Assembly (NCBI GenBank): GCA_002894665.1
Contig: NCRB01000004.1
Coordinates: 1-64,000 of the forward strand
DNA: 64,000 bases
Direction of reading: 5' to 3'
Source: Salinivenus iranica
Lineage (GTDB): Bacteria > Bacteroidota > Rhodothermia > Rhodothermales > Salinibacteraceae
The translations under genes and the position numbers were made by a program. Under the pieces are notes generated by a model that was not told where the DNA came from, ran no database searches, and was given only the letters and a program-made list of their open reading frames with translations. Positions 46,370 to 54,767 of this stretch are shown here, piece by piece. Every line of letters begins with the position of its first letter. Position 1 is the first letter of the stretch.

Positions 46370-46817
46370 ATGAGAAAGAGCTGGTCGCATGCTACCAATA
46401 CCGCTTTGCTTCTCCCCAGTATTGGCATGGGGGTAGGTGCCTATGCCGGGGCGTTTTCGACTCGTCTCGGGGCCCTTTCCTTTATCTCGGTCTTGACCGC
46501 TGCGTTTTTTTACGGAGGAGCTTGGTGGGTAGCACGCTCCCCGTCAGCCTTCAATATGCCGAATCAAGCGGCATACGACGCGTTGCCTATAGAGAGTCAA
46601 CGAAAGGTAGTTGCTTGCACTTTGCCGTTTTTTTTACTGGTCGGCCACGATATGGCTGGGATTTTTTATCGTAGGTTTTTCCTTCGAAACAACGGCGGCT
46701 CTTGTCGCAGCCGCTGTGCTAGCCAACATAGCGGAGGGAGCACTCGCCATCCGTTTTCTATTTTTGAAGGCGCCCCGAAAGGTCCGCGAGTTCCAAGAGG
46801 CCGGGCAGGACAGGTGA
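46370..46817 (+). pseudogene. Membrane protein gene interrupted by a +1 frameshift in a T8 run
   Basis: The first frame (46370 on) encodes MRKSWSHATNTALLLPSIGM and two or three helices (GVGAYAGAFSTRLGALSF, ALSFISVLTAAFFYGGAWW), then VVACTLPFF. At the run of eight T (46628-46635) the coding signal moves one frame: dropping one T gives a continuous protein through YWSATIWLGFFIVGFSF, TTAALVAAAVLANIAEGAL and KAPRKVREFQEAGQDR to a stop at 46817. Rejoined length is about 148 residues with four or five helices. No family recognised. Either a broken gene, or a length-variable tract that switches the gene on and off. Confidence 0.65.
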
Positions 46818-47019
46818 GGGTAGATAGGTGTGCATAACCTTCCACTACAGCCGACGCTGGGCGGTTGCTGTTTTCTAGCGGCGTCGATTCGCCTGCTTCT
46901 TTCGTGATACGCCACTGCCAGCGCGGCTGAGTTTCCCCGTTATATATCCCCCAAACTTCTCGTCGCGGTGATGAGTTGAAAACGTTCAGCAGTCTAATAT
47001 TGTCGGCAAGCCAACTGCC
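46818..47019. other. AT-richer spacer between frameshifted membrane gene and toxin-antitoxin pair
   Basis: No recognisable gene. Base composition is lower in GC than the flanking core genes, in line with the accessory nature of this patch. The stretch before 47020 should include the promoter of the toxin-antitoxin pair. Confidence 0.4.
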
Positions 47020-47277
47020 ATGCTTCGAACGTACGAAGGCATTCTCGAAGGCGACCGCGTACGGTGGGCGGGAGAAAACGGACCGGCGACCGATCGACCG
47101 CTCCGTGTACACATCACCGTGCTTGAAGAGGAACCCGAAAGGGAAAAGCGGGGCGAGAAGATGGCCGATGCGCTCTCCAAGCTGGCGGAGTCTGGCGCGT
47201 TCAGCAAGATTGAGGATCCCAGCGCATGGCAGCGTGAGATCCGGCAGGACCGCCCCCTTCCTGGTCGTGACCGCTAA
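47020..47277 (+). CDS. Antitoxin, AF2212/DUF104-like
   Basis: 85 residues. The N-terminal segment MLRTYEGILEGDRVRWAGEN and the following RPLRVHITVLEEEPE match the short beta-hairpin pattern of AF2212-like antitoxins (Y-x-G, G-x-V, hydrophobic strand). The C-terminal half is helical and charged (ADALSKLAESGAFSKI) and ends in WQREIRQDRPLPGRD, typical of a region that wraps around a PIN toxin. The stop lies 5 bases before the toxin ATG, so translation is coupled. It should neutralise the toxin and may autoregulate the operon. Confidence 0.78.
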   Translation: MLRTYEGILEGDRVRWAGENGPATDRPLRVHITVLEEEPEREKRGEKMADALSKLAESGAFSKIEDPSAWQREIRQDRPLPGRDR

Positions 47278-47282
47278 GGCAG

Positions 47283-47654
47283 ATGCTTCTCGACAGCAAT
47301 CTGATTATCTACGCAGCGCGGCCCGAACATGAGGCGCTGCGCGACTTCATTGCTCGTGAGGTCCCTTGCGTATCGGTCATTAGCAAAGTGGAGACGCTGG
47401 GCTACCACGGGCTCGGCGAGAATGAAAAACGGTTTTTACAGGAGTTCTTCGATGCGGCCGACGTGCTCTCGGCATCACAATCAATGATCGACGCAGCAAT
47501 TCGACTTCGCCAACAGCGCCGCATGTCCCTCGGCGATGCGCTCATCGCGGGAACGGCGCTCAGTCACGGCCTGCCACTGGCCACACACAACACGGAAGAC
47601 TTCGCGTGGATCGAGGAGTTGGAAGTCGTCGATCCGCTTGCCAACCAGTCGTAA
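47283..47654 (+). CDS. vapC: VapC-like PIN-domain toxin
   Basis: 123 residues. PIN-domain acidic residues are visible in MLLDSNLIIYAARPEH (Asp4), CVSVISKVETLGYHGL (Glu near 37), RRMSLGDALIAGTALSHG (Asp near 82) and LATHNTEDFAWIEEL (Asp near 102). VapC toxins are magnesium-dependent ribonucleases, commonly cutting tRNA or rRNA. Directly follows its antitoxin gene, in an AT-richer patch with a frameshifted gene, in line with recent acquisition. Confidence 0.9.
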   Translation: MLLDSNLIIYAARPEHEALRDFIAREVPCVSVISKVETLGYHGLGENEKRFLQEFFDAADVLSASQSMIDAAIRLRQQRRMSLGDALIAGTALSHGLPLATHNTEDFAWIEELEVVDPLANQS

Positions 47655-48109
47655 AGGGCTGTATCCCCCACCAGCGCTTCCGATGATGGGCGGACGCTTG
47701 ATTCCAGCGATCCCTTCTCTTCCGTTTCAATCATAGCTTTCCATCGCACGTCGCGGCAGAGGGTCCCGGTCTCCCTCAGCACATCGAGGCCGCGCGCAAT
47801 TCGTTGTGAACCGATTGCCGACAAAGAATCCCAATCAACACCTGAAAAATAGAACTCAAATCCGCGCCAGCGTCGCTCCAAACTTAATTTATTGGATCAG
47901 TCGCACTCCAGGAACACTCGTTCCCGACAGTCACAGCGCTTCGCTCGTGTGAAGCCCATCCGACCGTCGGTAGAGCCACCATCGATCGTCGGATAGACCC
48001 TCCGACGCGACGAATTGCACGGTCGCACGATGGAGCGGATGACACTGGGATTCTTCCCCGTTATGTTGGGGGTGTCTGTCGATTGCTCCCACCGACCGTC
48101 CGCCCCGGA
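47655..48109. other. Intergenic stretch without recognised gene
   Basis: 455 bases between vapC and the first amidohydrolase gene. A minus-strand frame at 47564-47881 (TTG start) encodes no recognised motif and partly overlaps vapC antisense; treated as chance. No strong hairpin or RNA gene was seen. GC is lower up to about 47.9 kb and then rises, so the edge of the accessory patch probably lies here. Confidence 0.4.
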
Positions 48110-49858
48110 ATGATCGCTTCCCCCCTCCGCCGCCTCGGCCTGCTGGCCCTCGCCGTGCTGTTGGCGGCCGCGCCCCCCCTTCACGCGCAGGACTACGACT
48201 TCACGATCCCCGACGTGACCGACACCTACGCCCTGGAGAACGTCCAGGTCGTGCAGGCGCCCGGCGAGGTGATCGACGAGGCGACCGTGGTCGTTCGCGA
48301 CGGCCTCATCGAATCGGTGGGGCCGGACGCCGAGGTGCCCTACGACGCCCGCCGGATCGACGGCGACTCGCTGGTCGTCTACGCCGGCTTCATCGACGGC
48401 CTCTCGCACGCCGGCGTCGAGATGCCGGAGGACGAGGAAGACAACGGCGACGAGATCGACCCCGGCGATCCGCCCTTCGACGCGGCCGGCATTCAGCCGG
48501 ACCGGTCCGTCCGCTCCTTCCTGACGCCGGACGATTCGGACCTAGAGGGCCTCCGCGAGGTCGGCTTCACTGCCGGGCATGTGGTGCCGGAAGGACAAAT
48601 GCTGCCCGGAGCGAGCGCCCTCGCCCTCTACGGCGGCCAATCGGCCAGCGACATGGTGCTCGAATCCGGCGCCACGCTCTTCGCCCAGATTGAGACGGCG
48701 GACGGCTACGTGTACCCCGCCACGGAGATGGCCGTGATCGCCAAGATGCGGCAGCTCGTTCGCGAGGCCGCCCGGCGCCAGGAGCTGGAAACGGCCTACG
48801 AGCGCAATCCCACCGGCCAGCCGCGCCCGCCGCAGGACCCGGTGCACAGCGCCCTCTTTCCCGTCCTGGACGGCGACACGCCCCTCGCCTTCTACGCCGA
48901 CGGCGCCCTCCCCATCCACCGCGTCCTCAACCTGCAGCAGGAGCTGGACTTCCCGCTCGTGCTGGCGGGCCTGGCCGAGAGCCACGCCACGGTCGACGCG
49001 CTCCAGGACACCGACGCGCCCCTCTTCCTCACGCTCGACCTCCCCGAAGAACCCACCCGCACCGCCCAGGGCGACACCACCATCGCCGACACCACCGACT
49101 CGCCGTCGCGCTACTACCGCCCCGACGCCCGGACGCCTACGCACGCCACCGCCCCCGACGAGGCGGAAAACCTGGAGATTCGCCACGCGATGGAGCGGCA
49201 GGACTACCTCGAAACCGCCGCCACCCTCCACGAGGCCGGGCTCCGCTTTGGGTTCACGACGCGGGAGGCCGACGCCGGCGACGTGCGCGACAACCTCCGC
49301 ACCATGATCGACGAGGGCCTCCCCGAATCCGTGGCGCTGGCCGCCCTCACCACGCGGCCCGCCTCCGTCCTCGGCCTCAACACCCGGCTCGGTACGGTTG
49401 AGGAGGGCAAGATTGCCAACCTTGTCGTGACTGACGGCTCCTACTTCGCGGAGGACACGGAGGTGCAGCACGTGTTCGTCGATGGGCAGCTGTACGATTA
49501 CAGCGGCGGCGAGAGCGACGGAGGAGAGGTCAGCGGCGACGTGTCGAAAGTCCTCGGCACGTGGTCGTACACCCTCGAAACGCCGCAGGGCGACCGGTCC
49601 GGCACCCTCACAATTGAAGGCGATGAGTCCGGCCTGGAGGGGACCATCACGAATTCGCAGGGCACCGAGAGCGAACTGGAGTCCATTTCGTTCGACGGCA
49701 CCACCCTCTCCTTTACCGTGTCGCCAGCGCAGGGCCCCTCGCTCTCCGTCACCGTCACTGTAGAGGCGGACGCCTTCGAGGGCTCCGTCTCCACCCCAGG
49801 CCCCTCCCTCACCATCACCGGCGAACGCACCAGTGCTCCGAATGCAATGAGGAAGTAG
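48110..49858 (+). CDS. Secreted amidohydrolase-family protein 1 (metal-site residues missing), with C-terminal beta domain
   Basis: 582 residues from MIASPLRRLGLLALAVLLAA (48110), with a Sec signal ending near LHAQDYDF. Amidohydrolase composite-domain strands (ALENVQVVQAPGEVIDEATV) lead to VVYAGFIDGLSHAGVEMPED, where the usual HxH metal motif should be but only one His remains. The C-terminal amidohydrolase end is conserved (LTTRPASVLGLNTRLGTVEE and GKIANLVVTDGSYF). A beta domain of about 90 residues follows (GTWSYTLETPQGDRSGTLTI). First of three tandem paralogues; probably a pseudoenzyme or one with altered chemistry. Confidence 0.82.
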   Translation: MIASPLRRLGLLALAVLLAAAPPLHAQDYDFTIPDVTDTYALENVQVVQAPGEVIDEATVVVRDGLIESVGPDAEVPYDARRIDGDSLVVYAGFIDGLSHAGVEMPEDEEDNGDEIDPGDPPFDAAGIQPDRSVRSFLTPDDSDLEGLREVGFTAGHVVPEGQMLPGASALALYGGQSASDMVLESGATLFAQIETADGYVYPATEMAVIAKMRQLVREAARRQELETAYERNPTGQPRPPQDPVHSALFPVLDGDTPLAFYADGALPIHRVLNLQQELDFPLVLAGLAESHATVDALQDTDAPLFLTLDLPEEPTRTAQGDTTIADTTDSPSRYYRPDARTPTHATAPDEAENLEIRHAMERQDYLETAATLHEAGLRFGFTTREADAGDVRDNLRTMIDEGLPESVALAALTTRPASVLGLNTRLGTVEEGKIANLVVTDGSYFAEDTEVQHVFVDGQLYDYSGGESDGGEVSGDVSKVLGTWSYTLETPQGDRSGTLTIEGDESGLEGTITNSQGTESELESISFDGTTLSFTVSPAQGPSLSVTVTVEADAFEGSVSTPGPSLTITGERTSAPNAMRK

Positions 49859-49939
49859 CTTTAGACTGCTCGCCGGACGGCTGATCGGCCGCCGCCCGCC
49901 CCTGTCCCCCTGCTTTTTGCACCACGGTTTTCACGCCCC

Positions 49940-51364
49940 ATGACTTCTGTGTTTTCCTCTCGCCTTCCGGTTGCCCTCGGCGTCGTCCTCGTCGCGACGC
50001 TGCTCACCACCCCCGCCGCGGCGCAGGACCAACTGCGCGGCGACGCCCCGAACGACTGGCTCATCCAGGACGCGACCGTCCTCACCGTCACGAACGGCAC
50101 CCTCGAGACCGGCGACATTCTGGTGCGCGACGGGCAGATCGCGGAGGTGGGCCAGGACCTCTCGGCCCCCAGCGGTGTGGAGGTCTACGATGCCAGCGGC
50201 GAGTACGTGATGCCCGGCATCATCGAGGCGCACCAGCACATGGGCATCAGCAACGTCAACGAGGCCACGAATCAGGTGACCGCCGAGGTGGGCGTCGGCG
50301 ACGTGCTCGACCCGTACGACATCGGCATCTATCGCGCGCTGGCCGGGGGCGTCACCACGGCGCACGTGATGCACGGCTCGGCCAACCCGATTGGCGGGCG
50401 CAACGAGACCATTAAGCTGCGCTACGGCGTCACGAATCCCGATCGCCTCAAGATGGAGGACGCGCCGCGCACCGTGAAGTTTGCCCTCGGCGAAAACCCG
50501 ACCGGGCTCTACGGACAGGGCCGCGACCAGGTGCCGCGCACCCGCATGGGCGTCGAGCAGGTGATTCGCGAGGCCCTGACGGAGGCGGAACGCTACATGG
50601 AGAAACAGCAGGCCTATCAGACCGGCGATCGGGCGCAGCCGCCGGAGCATAGCGAGCGCCTGGAGGTGCTGGCCGGCGTGCTCCGCGGCGACATTCTGGT
50701 GCAGGCGCACGCCTACCGCGCCGACGAGCTGCTGATGCTCATGCAGGTGCTCGAAGACTTTGGCGTGCAGGATCTCGTTTTTCACCACGTGAACGAGGGC
50801 TTTAAGGTGGCGCCCGAGCTGGCCGCGTTCGGGGACGACGGCGCCGGCGCCTCCGTCTTCTCCGACTGGTGGTCCTACAAGTTTGAAGTCTACTACTCGA
50901 CCGCCTACAACGCCGCCATCCTCACCGAGAACGGCGTGAATGCCTCCATCAACTCCGACATCCCCGGGGAGCAACGCGACCTCTTCCTCCAGGCGGCCAA
51001 AACCCAGCGCTACGGCGACCTGTCGGACACGCAGGCCCTTTCCCTCATCACGATCAACCCGGCCAAGCAGCTCGGCATCGACGACGAGGTCGGCTCCATC
51101 GAGGAAGGCAAAGCCGCCGACCTCGCCATCTTCAACGAGCACCCGCTCTCCGTCTACACGAAGCCCCAGCGCACGTACGTCGACGGCGTGGTGCGCTTCG
51201 ACCACGAGCAGGACCCCGACGACATGCGTCTTCGGGTCGACCCCGAGGGCACCGTCGACCTCGCCCGGGACGGATGGAGCCGCCACGCCGCCCACAGCTG
51301 CCTGAAGGGCGTGACGCACCTGCGGGCCACCCACCAGGGCGTGACCCTCGAGAATGCCGAGTAA
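49940..51364 (+). CDS. Secreted amidohydrolase 2 (intact HxH)
   Basis: 474 residues with a Sec signal ending near AAAQDQLRG. YVMPGIIEAHQHMGISN holds the HxH metal pair. Further ligand candidates are the His in VQAHAYRADELLMLMQV and LVFHHVNEGFKV, and the Asp in INSDIPGEQRDLF. The closing INPAKQLGIDDEVGSIEEGK and ADLAIFNEHPLSV strands complete the imidazolonepropionase-like fold. Likely a periplasmic metal-dependent hydrolase of cyclic amides or peptides; substrate unknown. It is the only one of the three neighbours with a full metal site. Its 3' end comes within 44 bases of the next start. Confidence 0.88.
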   Translation: MTSVFSSRLPVALGVVLVATLLTTPAAAQDQLRGDAPNDWLIQDATVLTVTNGTLETGDILVRDGQIAEVGQDLSAPSGVEVYDASGEYVMPGIIEAHQHMGISNVNEATNQVTAEVGVGDVLDPYDIGIYRALAGGVTTAHVMHGSANPIGGRNETIKLRYGVTNPDRLKMEDAPRTVKFALGENPTGLYGQGRDQVPRTRMGVEQVIREALTEAERYMEKQQAYQTGDRAQPPEHSERLEVLAGVLRGDILVQAHAYRADELLMLMQVLEDFGVQDLVFHHVNEGFKVAPELAAFGDDGAGASVFSDWWSYKFEVYYSTAYNAAILTENGVNASINSDIPGEQRDLFLQAAKTQRYGDLSDTQALSLITINPAKQLGIDDEVGSIEEGKAADLAIFNEHPLSVYTKPQRTYVDGVVRFDHEQDPDDMRLRVDPEGTVDLARDGWSRHAAHSCLKGVTHLRATHQGVTLENAE

Positions 51365-51407
51365 CCGCCGTCGCTCCGCCCCGCGCTCTCGACCGCTTGC
51401 TTTTCCG

Positions 51408-52775
51408 ATGATGCTGATCCCCATGCTCTCCTCCGACTCCGTCTTGTCCCGCGCCCTCGGCCTGTGGGGCCTCCTCCTGCTCTTCGGGGCAGGCCTGCTT
51501 CTCCCCCACGCCACCCAGGCCCAGAACACGCCGGGCGCGCAGGGGCCGTACGCCCTCACCAACGCCCAAATTCTCGTGACGCCCAGCGACACGGTCGCGA
51601 ACGGGACCGTGGTGATCCGCGACGACTCAATCGCTGCCGTCGGCCCGAACGTCTCGGTGCCCTCGGACGCGGAGACCATTGACGTGGCGGGGCAAACGAT
51701 CTATCCCGGCTTCATCGACAGCGGCACCCACCTGGGGCTCCAGGAGGTCGGCTCCCTCTCCGAAACCCAGGACTTTAACGAAATCGGGGACCTGACCTCG
51801 CACATGAACGCCCTCACCGCCGTGAACCCGAACACAGTGCACGTCCCGACGACGCGCGTTCACGGCATCACCGCGGTCATCACCGAGCCCGAGACCGGAA
51901 TGCTCCCCGGCACCGCGGCCCTGATTGGACTGCACGGCTACACCCCCGAGCAGATGCACCTGGGCGGGGTCACCCTCACGAAGCTGGACTTTCCCTCCAT
52001 TGGGCGCCAAGGGCCCTCCGACGACCGCGCCCCCGAAACCATCGAAAAGGAATCAGAGGAGGCCCTTGACAAGCTCAACGAGGTGTGGGACGCGGCCGAG
52101 CGCTACGCCGCCATCGACTCGGCGGTGGCCGTGCAGCCGGAGGCCCGCCGGCAGCCCACCCACCTCCCCGCGATGGAAAGCCTCGTGCCGGTCATCCGGG
52201 GCGAACAACCGATTCTCATCTCGGCGAATGCCGCCTCCGATATTTCTGAGGCGCTCGACTGGGCCGAGGAGCGCGGCGTGCTCGACCAGGTGATCCTGGG
52301 CGGGGCCCTGGAGGGCTGGCGCGTGGCCGACGAAATTGCGGCGGCCGGCGTGCCCGTGCTCGTCGGGTCGATCATGCAACCGCCCAGCCGCGAGAGCGAC
52401 CGCTACGACAAGGCGTACCGCACCCCCGCCCTGCTCCACGACGCGGGCGTCCCGGTGGCCCTCCGCTCCGGCAAAACCGAGAACGTGCGCAACCTCGTCT
52501 TCCACGCCGGCTTCGCCGCCTCCCACGGCCTTGGCAAGACAGACGCCCTCCGGGCCATTACGACCACCCCGGCCCGAATCTTTGGCGTCGAGGACCACGT
52601 CGGCACAATCGAGGCCGGCAAGCGCGCCAACCTTTTCGTGGCGAACGGGGACCCACTCCAGCCCGACACCGACGTCCAGCACCTCTTCATCGACGGCTAC
52701 AAGCTGCCGCTCGACAACCGCCAGACGCGGCTCTACGACGAGTTCCTGAACCGGAATCCGGGGCTGGAAAAGTAG
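51408..52775 (+). CDS. Secreted amidohydrolase-family protein 3 (metal-site residues missing)
   Basis: 455 residues from MMLIPMLSSDSVLSRALGL (51408), with a hydrophobic signal ending near HATQAQNTP; an upstream frame from 51354 overlaps gene 2. YPGFIDSGTHLGLQEVGSLS shows T-H where HxH is expected. The strand LISANAASDISEALDWAEE lacks the usual H-A-H ligand. The C-terminal ITTTPARIFGVEDHVGTIEA and GKRANLFVANGDPL are intact. As in gene 1, metal ligands are lost while the fold persists; it may pair with gene 2 as a non-catalytic partner. Confidence 0.82.
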   Translation: MMLIPMLSSDSVLSRALGLWGLLLLFGAGLLLPHATQAQNTPGAQGPYALTNAQILVTPSDTVANGTVVIRDDSIAAVGPNVSVPSDAETIDVAGQTIYPGFIDSGTHLGLQEVGSLSETQDFNEIGDLTSHMNALTAVNPNTVHVPTTRVHGITAVITEPETGMLPGTAALIGLHGYTPEQMHLGGVTLTKLDFPSIGRQGPSDDRAPETIEKESEEALDKLNEVWDAAERYAAIDSAVAVQPEARRQPTHLPAMESLVPVIRGEQPILISANAASDISEALDWAEERGVLDQVILGGALEGWRVADEIAAAGVPVLVGSIMQPPSRESDRYDKAYRTPALLHDAGVPVALRSGKTENVRNLVFHAGFAASHGLGKTDALRAITTTPARIFGVEDHVGTIEAGKRANLFVANGDPLQPDTDVQHLFIDGYKLPLDNRQTRLYDEFLNRNPGLEK

Positions 52776-52846
52776 GTACGGCCGTGTGGCGGGTGGGGCA
52801 TCGCCCCATCTTGTCCTCCCGCGTCCGCCCCGCTGCCCGTCCCTTC

Positions 52847-53332
52847 CTACTCTTCGCCGTGATCGTCCCCGGGGATGACCTGCGTGGCCGTGTCGTCGCG
52901 GAGCTCGGGGTGGCTGATCTTGCCCCCGAGGTTGGCGGTGTACCCGATAAGGGCGACACTCACCAGGGCGAGGAGGAGGGTCGCCTGCACGGTCCACCGC
53001 GCCAGCCGCTGGCGGACGGCCCCGTACAGAAGGGCCCCGAGCGCCCCAACGCTCGTCGCCAGGCCCGCCACGAGCCCATACCACGCGAAGTGCTCGTGCG
53101 TCTCAATCGCATCGTGCGAAACCCCGGCCAGGCCCTCCACCACCTCTTCCGCGGGCTCCCCGGTGAGGTACACGGCAATAATGGCAAGCCCGGCCACGGC
53201 GAGGAGGCCCAGGCTGGCCTTCTGCACGTCCGCCTGTCCGCGCCAGAGGCCGAACGCGAGGAGGATGGCGCCGAAGAGATTCCCTAGAAGGGGAATGTGA
53301 TTGAGCACAAGGTGCCAGTGGGCAGCAGACAT
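52847..53332 (-). CDS. Four-helix membrane protein of unknown function
   Basis: 161 residues, MSAAHWHLVLNHIPLLGNLF at the start, then helices ILLAFGLWRG, ASLGLLAVAGLAIIAVYL, ETHEHFAWYGLVAGLATSVG and TVQATLLLALVSVALIGYTA, ending in an acidic His-containing tail. Conserved histidines in or next to helices (HWHLVLNH and THEHF) could bind heme or metal, as in DUF2231-like membrane proteins. Function not known. Lies downstream of the DUF2202 lipoprotein gene on the same strand. Confidence 0.7.
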   Translation of the reverse strand: MSAAHWHLVLNHIPLLGNLFGAILLAFGLWRGQADVQKASLGLLAVAGLAIIAVYLTGEPAEEVVEGLAGVSHDAIETHEHFAWYGLVAGLATSVGALGALLYGAVRQRLARWTVQATLLLALVSVALIGYTANLGGKISHPELRDDTATQVIPGDDHGEE

Positions 53333-53424
53333 GGGTCGAGGCTGGGCAATGCGGGTTCGTAGACGATCGGAAGGAACGCTTCGTTCTGTTGAAGCGAGTA
53401 GCGGGCCGGTCCCAAGAGCAGCGG

Positions 53425-54144
53425 TCAGCTGGGGCCCCGCTCCATCTCGCTCTCAATGATTGACTGGTAGTCCGACGGGGCCAGATACTGAGGCTCGTAG
53501 GTGACTCCACGTTGCCCCAGGGCCCGCACGTAGGCCCGAAGATGGTTGCGCGAGCCCTTGGCCAGGTTCTCGTATACGAGGGTGATGTCCTCGTTGTCGA
53601 CGAACGTCGCAAGGGCGTCCCGCACGTCCACAATGTCGATCTCCTCGACCACCGCCCCCACCTTCAGGGCCTCAATTTCAGACTCCTGCCCGGCGGCGAC
53701 GAGCGAGTCGTGCAACGCCTGGAGCTCAGCGTTCGCAAACGTCCCCGGCGGACGGTCCGCTGCGGGATCGGGCAGATCATAACGGTCCAGCAGCAGCCGA
53801 ACCGCGGTGGTGTGCGTCTCTTCGCTCGACGAGATGTTGTCGAGCGCCCGGACAGGCCACGTTTCGTAAAGCGTCCGGTACACGTCGCGGGCCAGTTTTT
53901 CTTCTTCTCGCAGGAACTGAAGGTTGGCCGCTTCCGCGTCGCTCACGGACTCCAGGGGAAGCTGATTGAGGCGATCGCGCAGGGCCGTCGTGTCGAAACG
54001 AGACCCTCCCCGGTCATCCACAGAGAAAAAGGGACGGGGCGCCTCGGGGTCATTGGAGTCGCAGCCCGTCCAGATTCCCCCCGCCACGCCCAGCAGGGCG
54101 ACCAGCGGAAGAATCCAGATCCATCGATCAAAGAGTCGGTCCAT
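53425..54144 (-). CDS. DUF2202 (ferritin-like) lipoprotein
   Basis: 239 residues with an N-terminal hydrophobic segment and lipobox-like VAGGIWTGC (Cys at about 28), then a four-helix domain. LREEEKLARDVYRTLYETW and NISSSEETHTTAVRLLLDRY carry the Glu and His of the DUF2202 ferritin-like di-metal pattern, repeated in the second half with ENLAKGSRNHLRAYVRALGQ. Members are extracytoplasmic and of unclear function, possibly metal or oxidant related. An approximately 200-bp gap upstream contains half of a heptad-type repeat. Downstream lies a His-rich membrane protein gene. Confidence 0.85.
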   Translation of the reverse strand: MDRLFDRWIWILPLVALLGVAGGIWTGCDSNDPEAPRPFFSVDDRGGSRFDTTALRDRLNQLPLESVSDAEAANLQFLREEEKLARDVYRTLYETWPVRALDNISSSEETHTTAVRLLLDRYDLPDPAADRPPGTFANAELQALHDSLVAAGQESEIEALKVGAVVEEIDIVDVRDALATFVDNEDITLVYENLAKGSRNHLRAYVRALGQRGVTYEPQYLAPSDYQSIIESEMERGPS

Positions 54145-54164
54145 GGCTGTGGGTCACACGCTGT

Positions 54165-54196
54165 GATTGGAAACAGGAAATAGAATAGAGTGAAAG
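54165..54196 (+). repeat. One-armed heptad repeat upstream of the DUF2202 gene
   Basis: Four adjacent 7-base units (GGAAACA, GGAAATA, GAATAGA, GTGAAAG at 54169-54196) about 20-50 bases upstream of the lipoprotein start (minus strand). They read in the same style as the left arms of the inverted-repeat elements, but no matching right arm was found before the PII-like gene. Confidence 0.4.
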
Positions 54197-54338
54197 GTAC
54201 CCCCCGCGGCAGTTTTCGGAGGCACAGGGGAACGACCTCCTGCCCCACCGGGCGCCTTCCCTCCAGGGGCGCCCCGTGGAATCGGAGCCCACCGCTTCAA
54301 TGTCCGCGCGTTTGGGCACCGTCACGTGCGCTACCGGC

Positions 54339-54692
54339 TCATTCCGTCTCCTCTTCCTCGTCCTCCGGCCCCACCGAGAACGTCCGAATGTCGATTCCAC
54401 GCTCCACCCGCAGTACGAACACCTTGCCGTCGCCCCGCCGGCCCGTTTGCGCCGCCTCCGCGATCGCGTGGGCGAGGGGCTCCACCCGGTCGGCGGAGCA
54501 CACCACCTCCAACTTCACCATATCGGCGTAGGGCGACACCTGCGGGCCATAGGATTCTCCGCCGTCGGGGTCGGCCTCGCGCCCAAACCCGTTCACCTCG
54601 CTCAGGCTGGCCCCCGGCACCTCCAGTCCCCGGAGCCGCTCCACCACTTCGTCTTGCACGATGGGGCGAATGTAGGCAACAATCATGTTCAT
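54339..54692 (-). CDS. PII-like signal protein next to CzcA efflux genes
   Basis: 117 residues from MNMIVAYIRPIVQDEVVERL (54692; ATG at 54686 is an alternative). PII ferredoxin-like fold: first strand MIVAYIRP, T-loop region GFGREADPDGGESYGP lacking the uridylylated Tyr motif of GlnB, then VKLEVVCSADRVEPLAHAI and the B-loop-type QTGRRGDGKVFVLRVERGID. It follows czcA by 75 bases on the same strand. PII proteins of the 'NG' group are known near CzcA-type metal exporters; this fits. It probably senses a ligand to control the exporter or its expression. Confidence 0.85.
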   Translation of the reverse strand: MNMIVAYIRPIVQDEVVERLRGLEVPGASLSEVNGFGREADPDGGESYGPQVSPYADMVKLEVVCSADRVEPLAHAIAEAAQTGRRGDGKVFVLRVERGIDIRTFSVGPEDEEEETE

Positions 54693-54767
54693 GGGTGGGT
54701 GATGGGTTGTGGCACGGATACGAAGGAGACTGCGCGGAGACACTCGAGAGATCGCCCATCTACGGGG

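Noticed and set aside
47564-47881. 105-codon minus-strand frame (TTG start) overlapping the end of vapC
   Set aside because: Runs antisense into vapC, has no ATG and no recognisable domain; kept only as a note in the intergenic entry.
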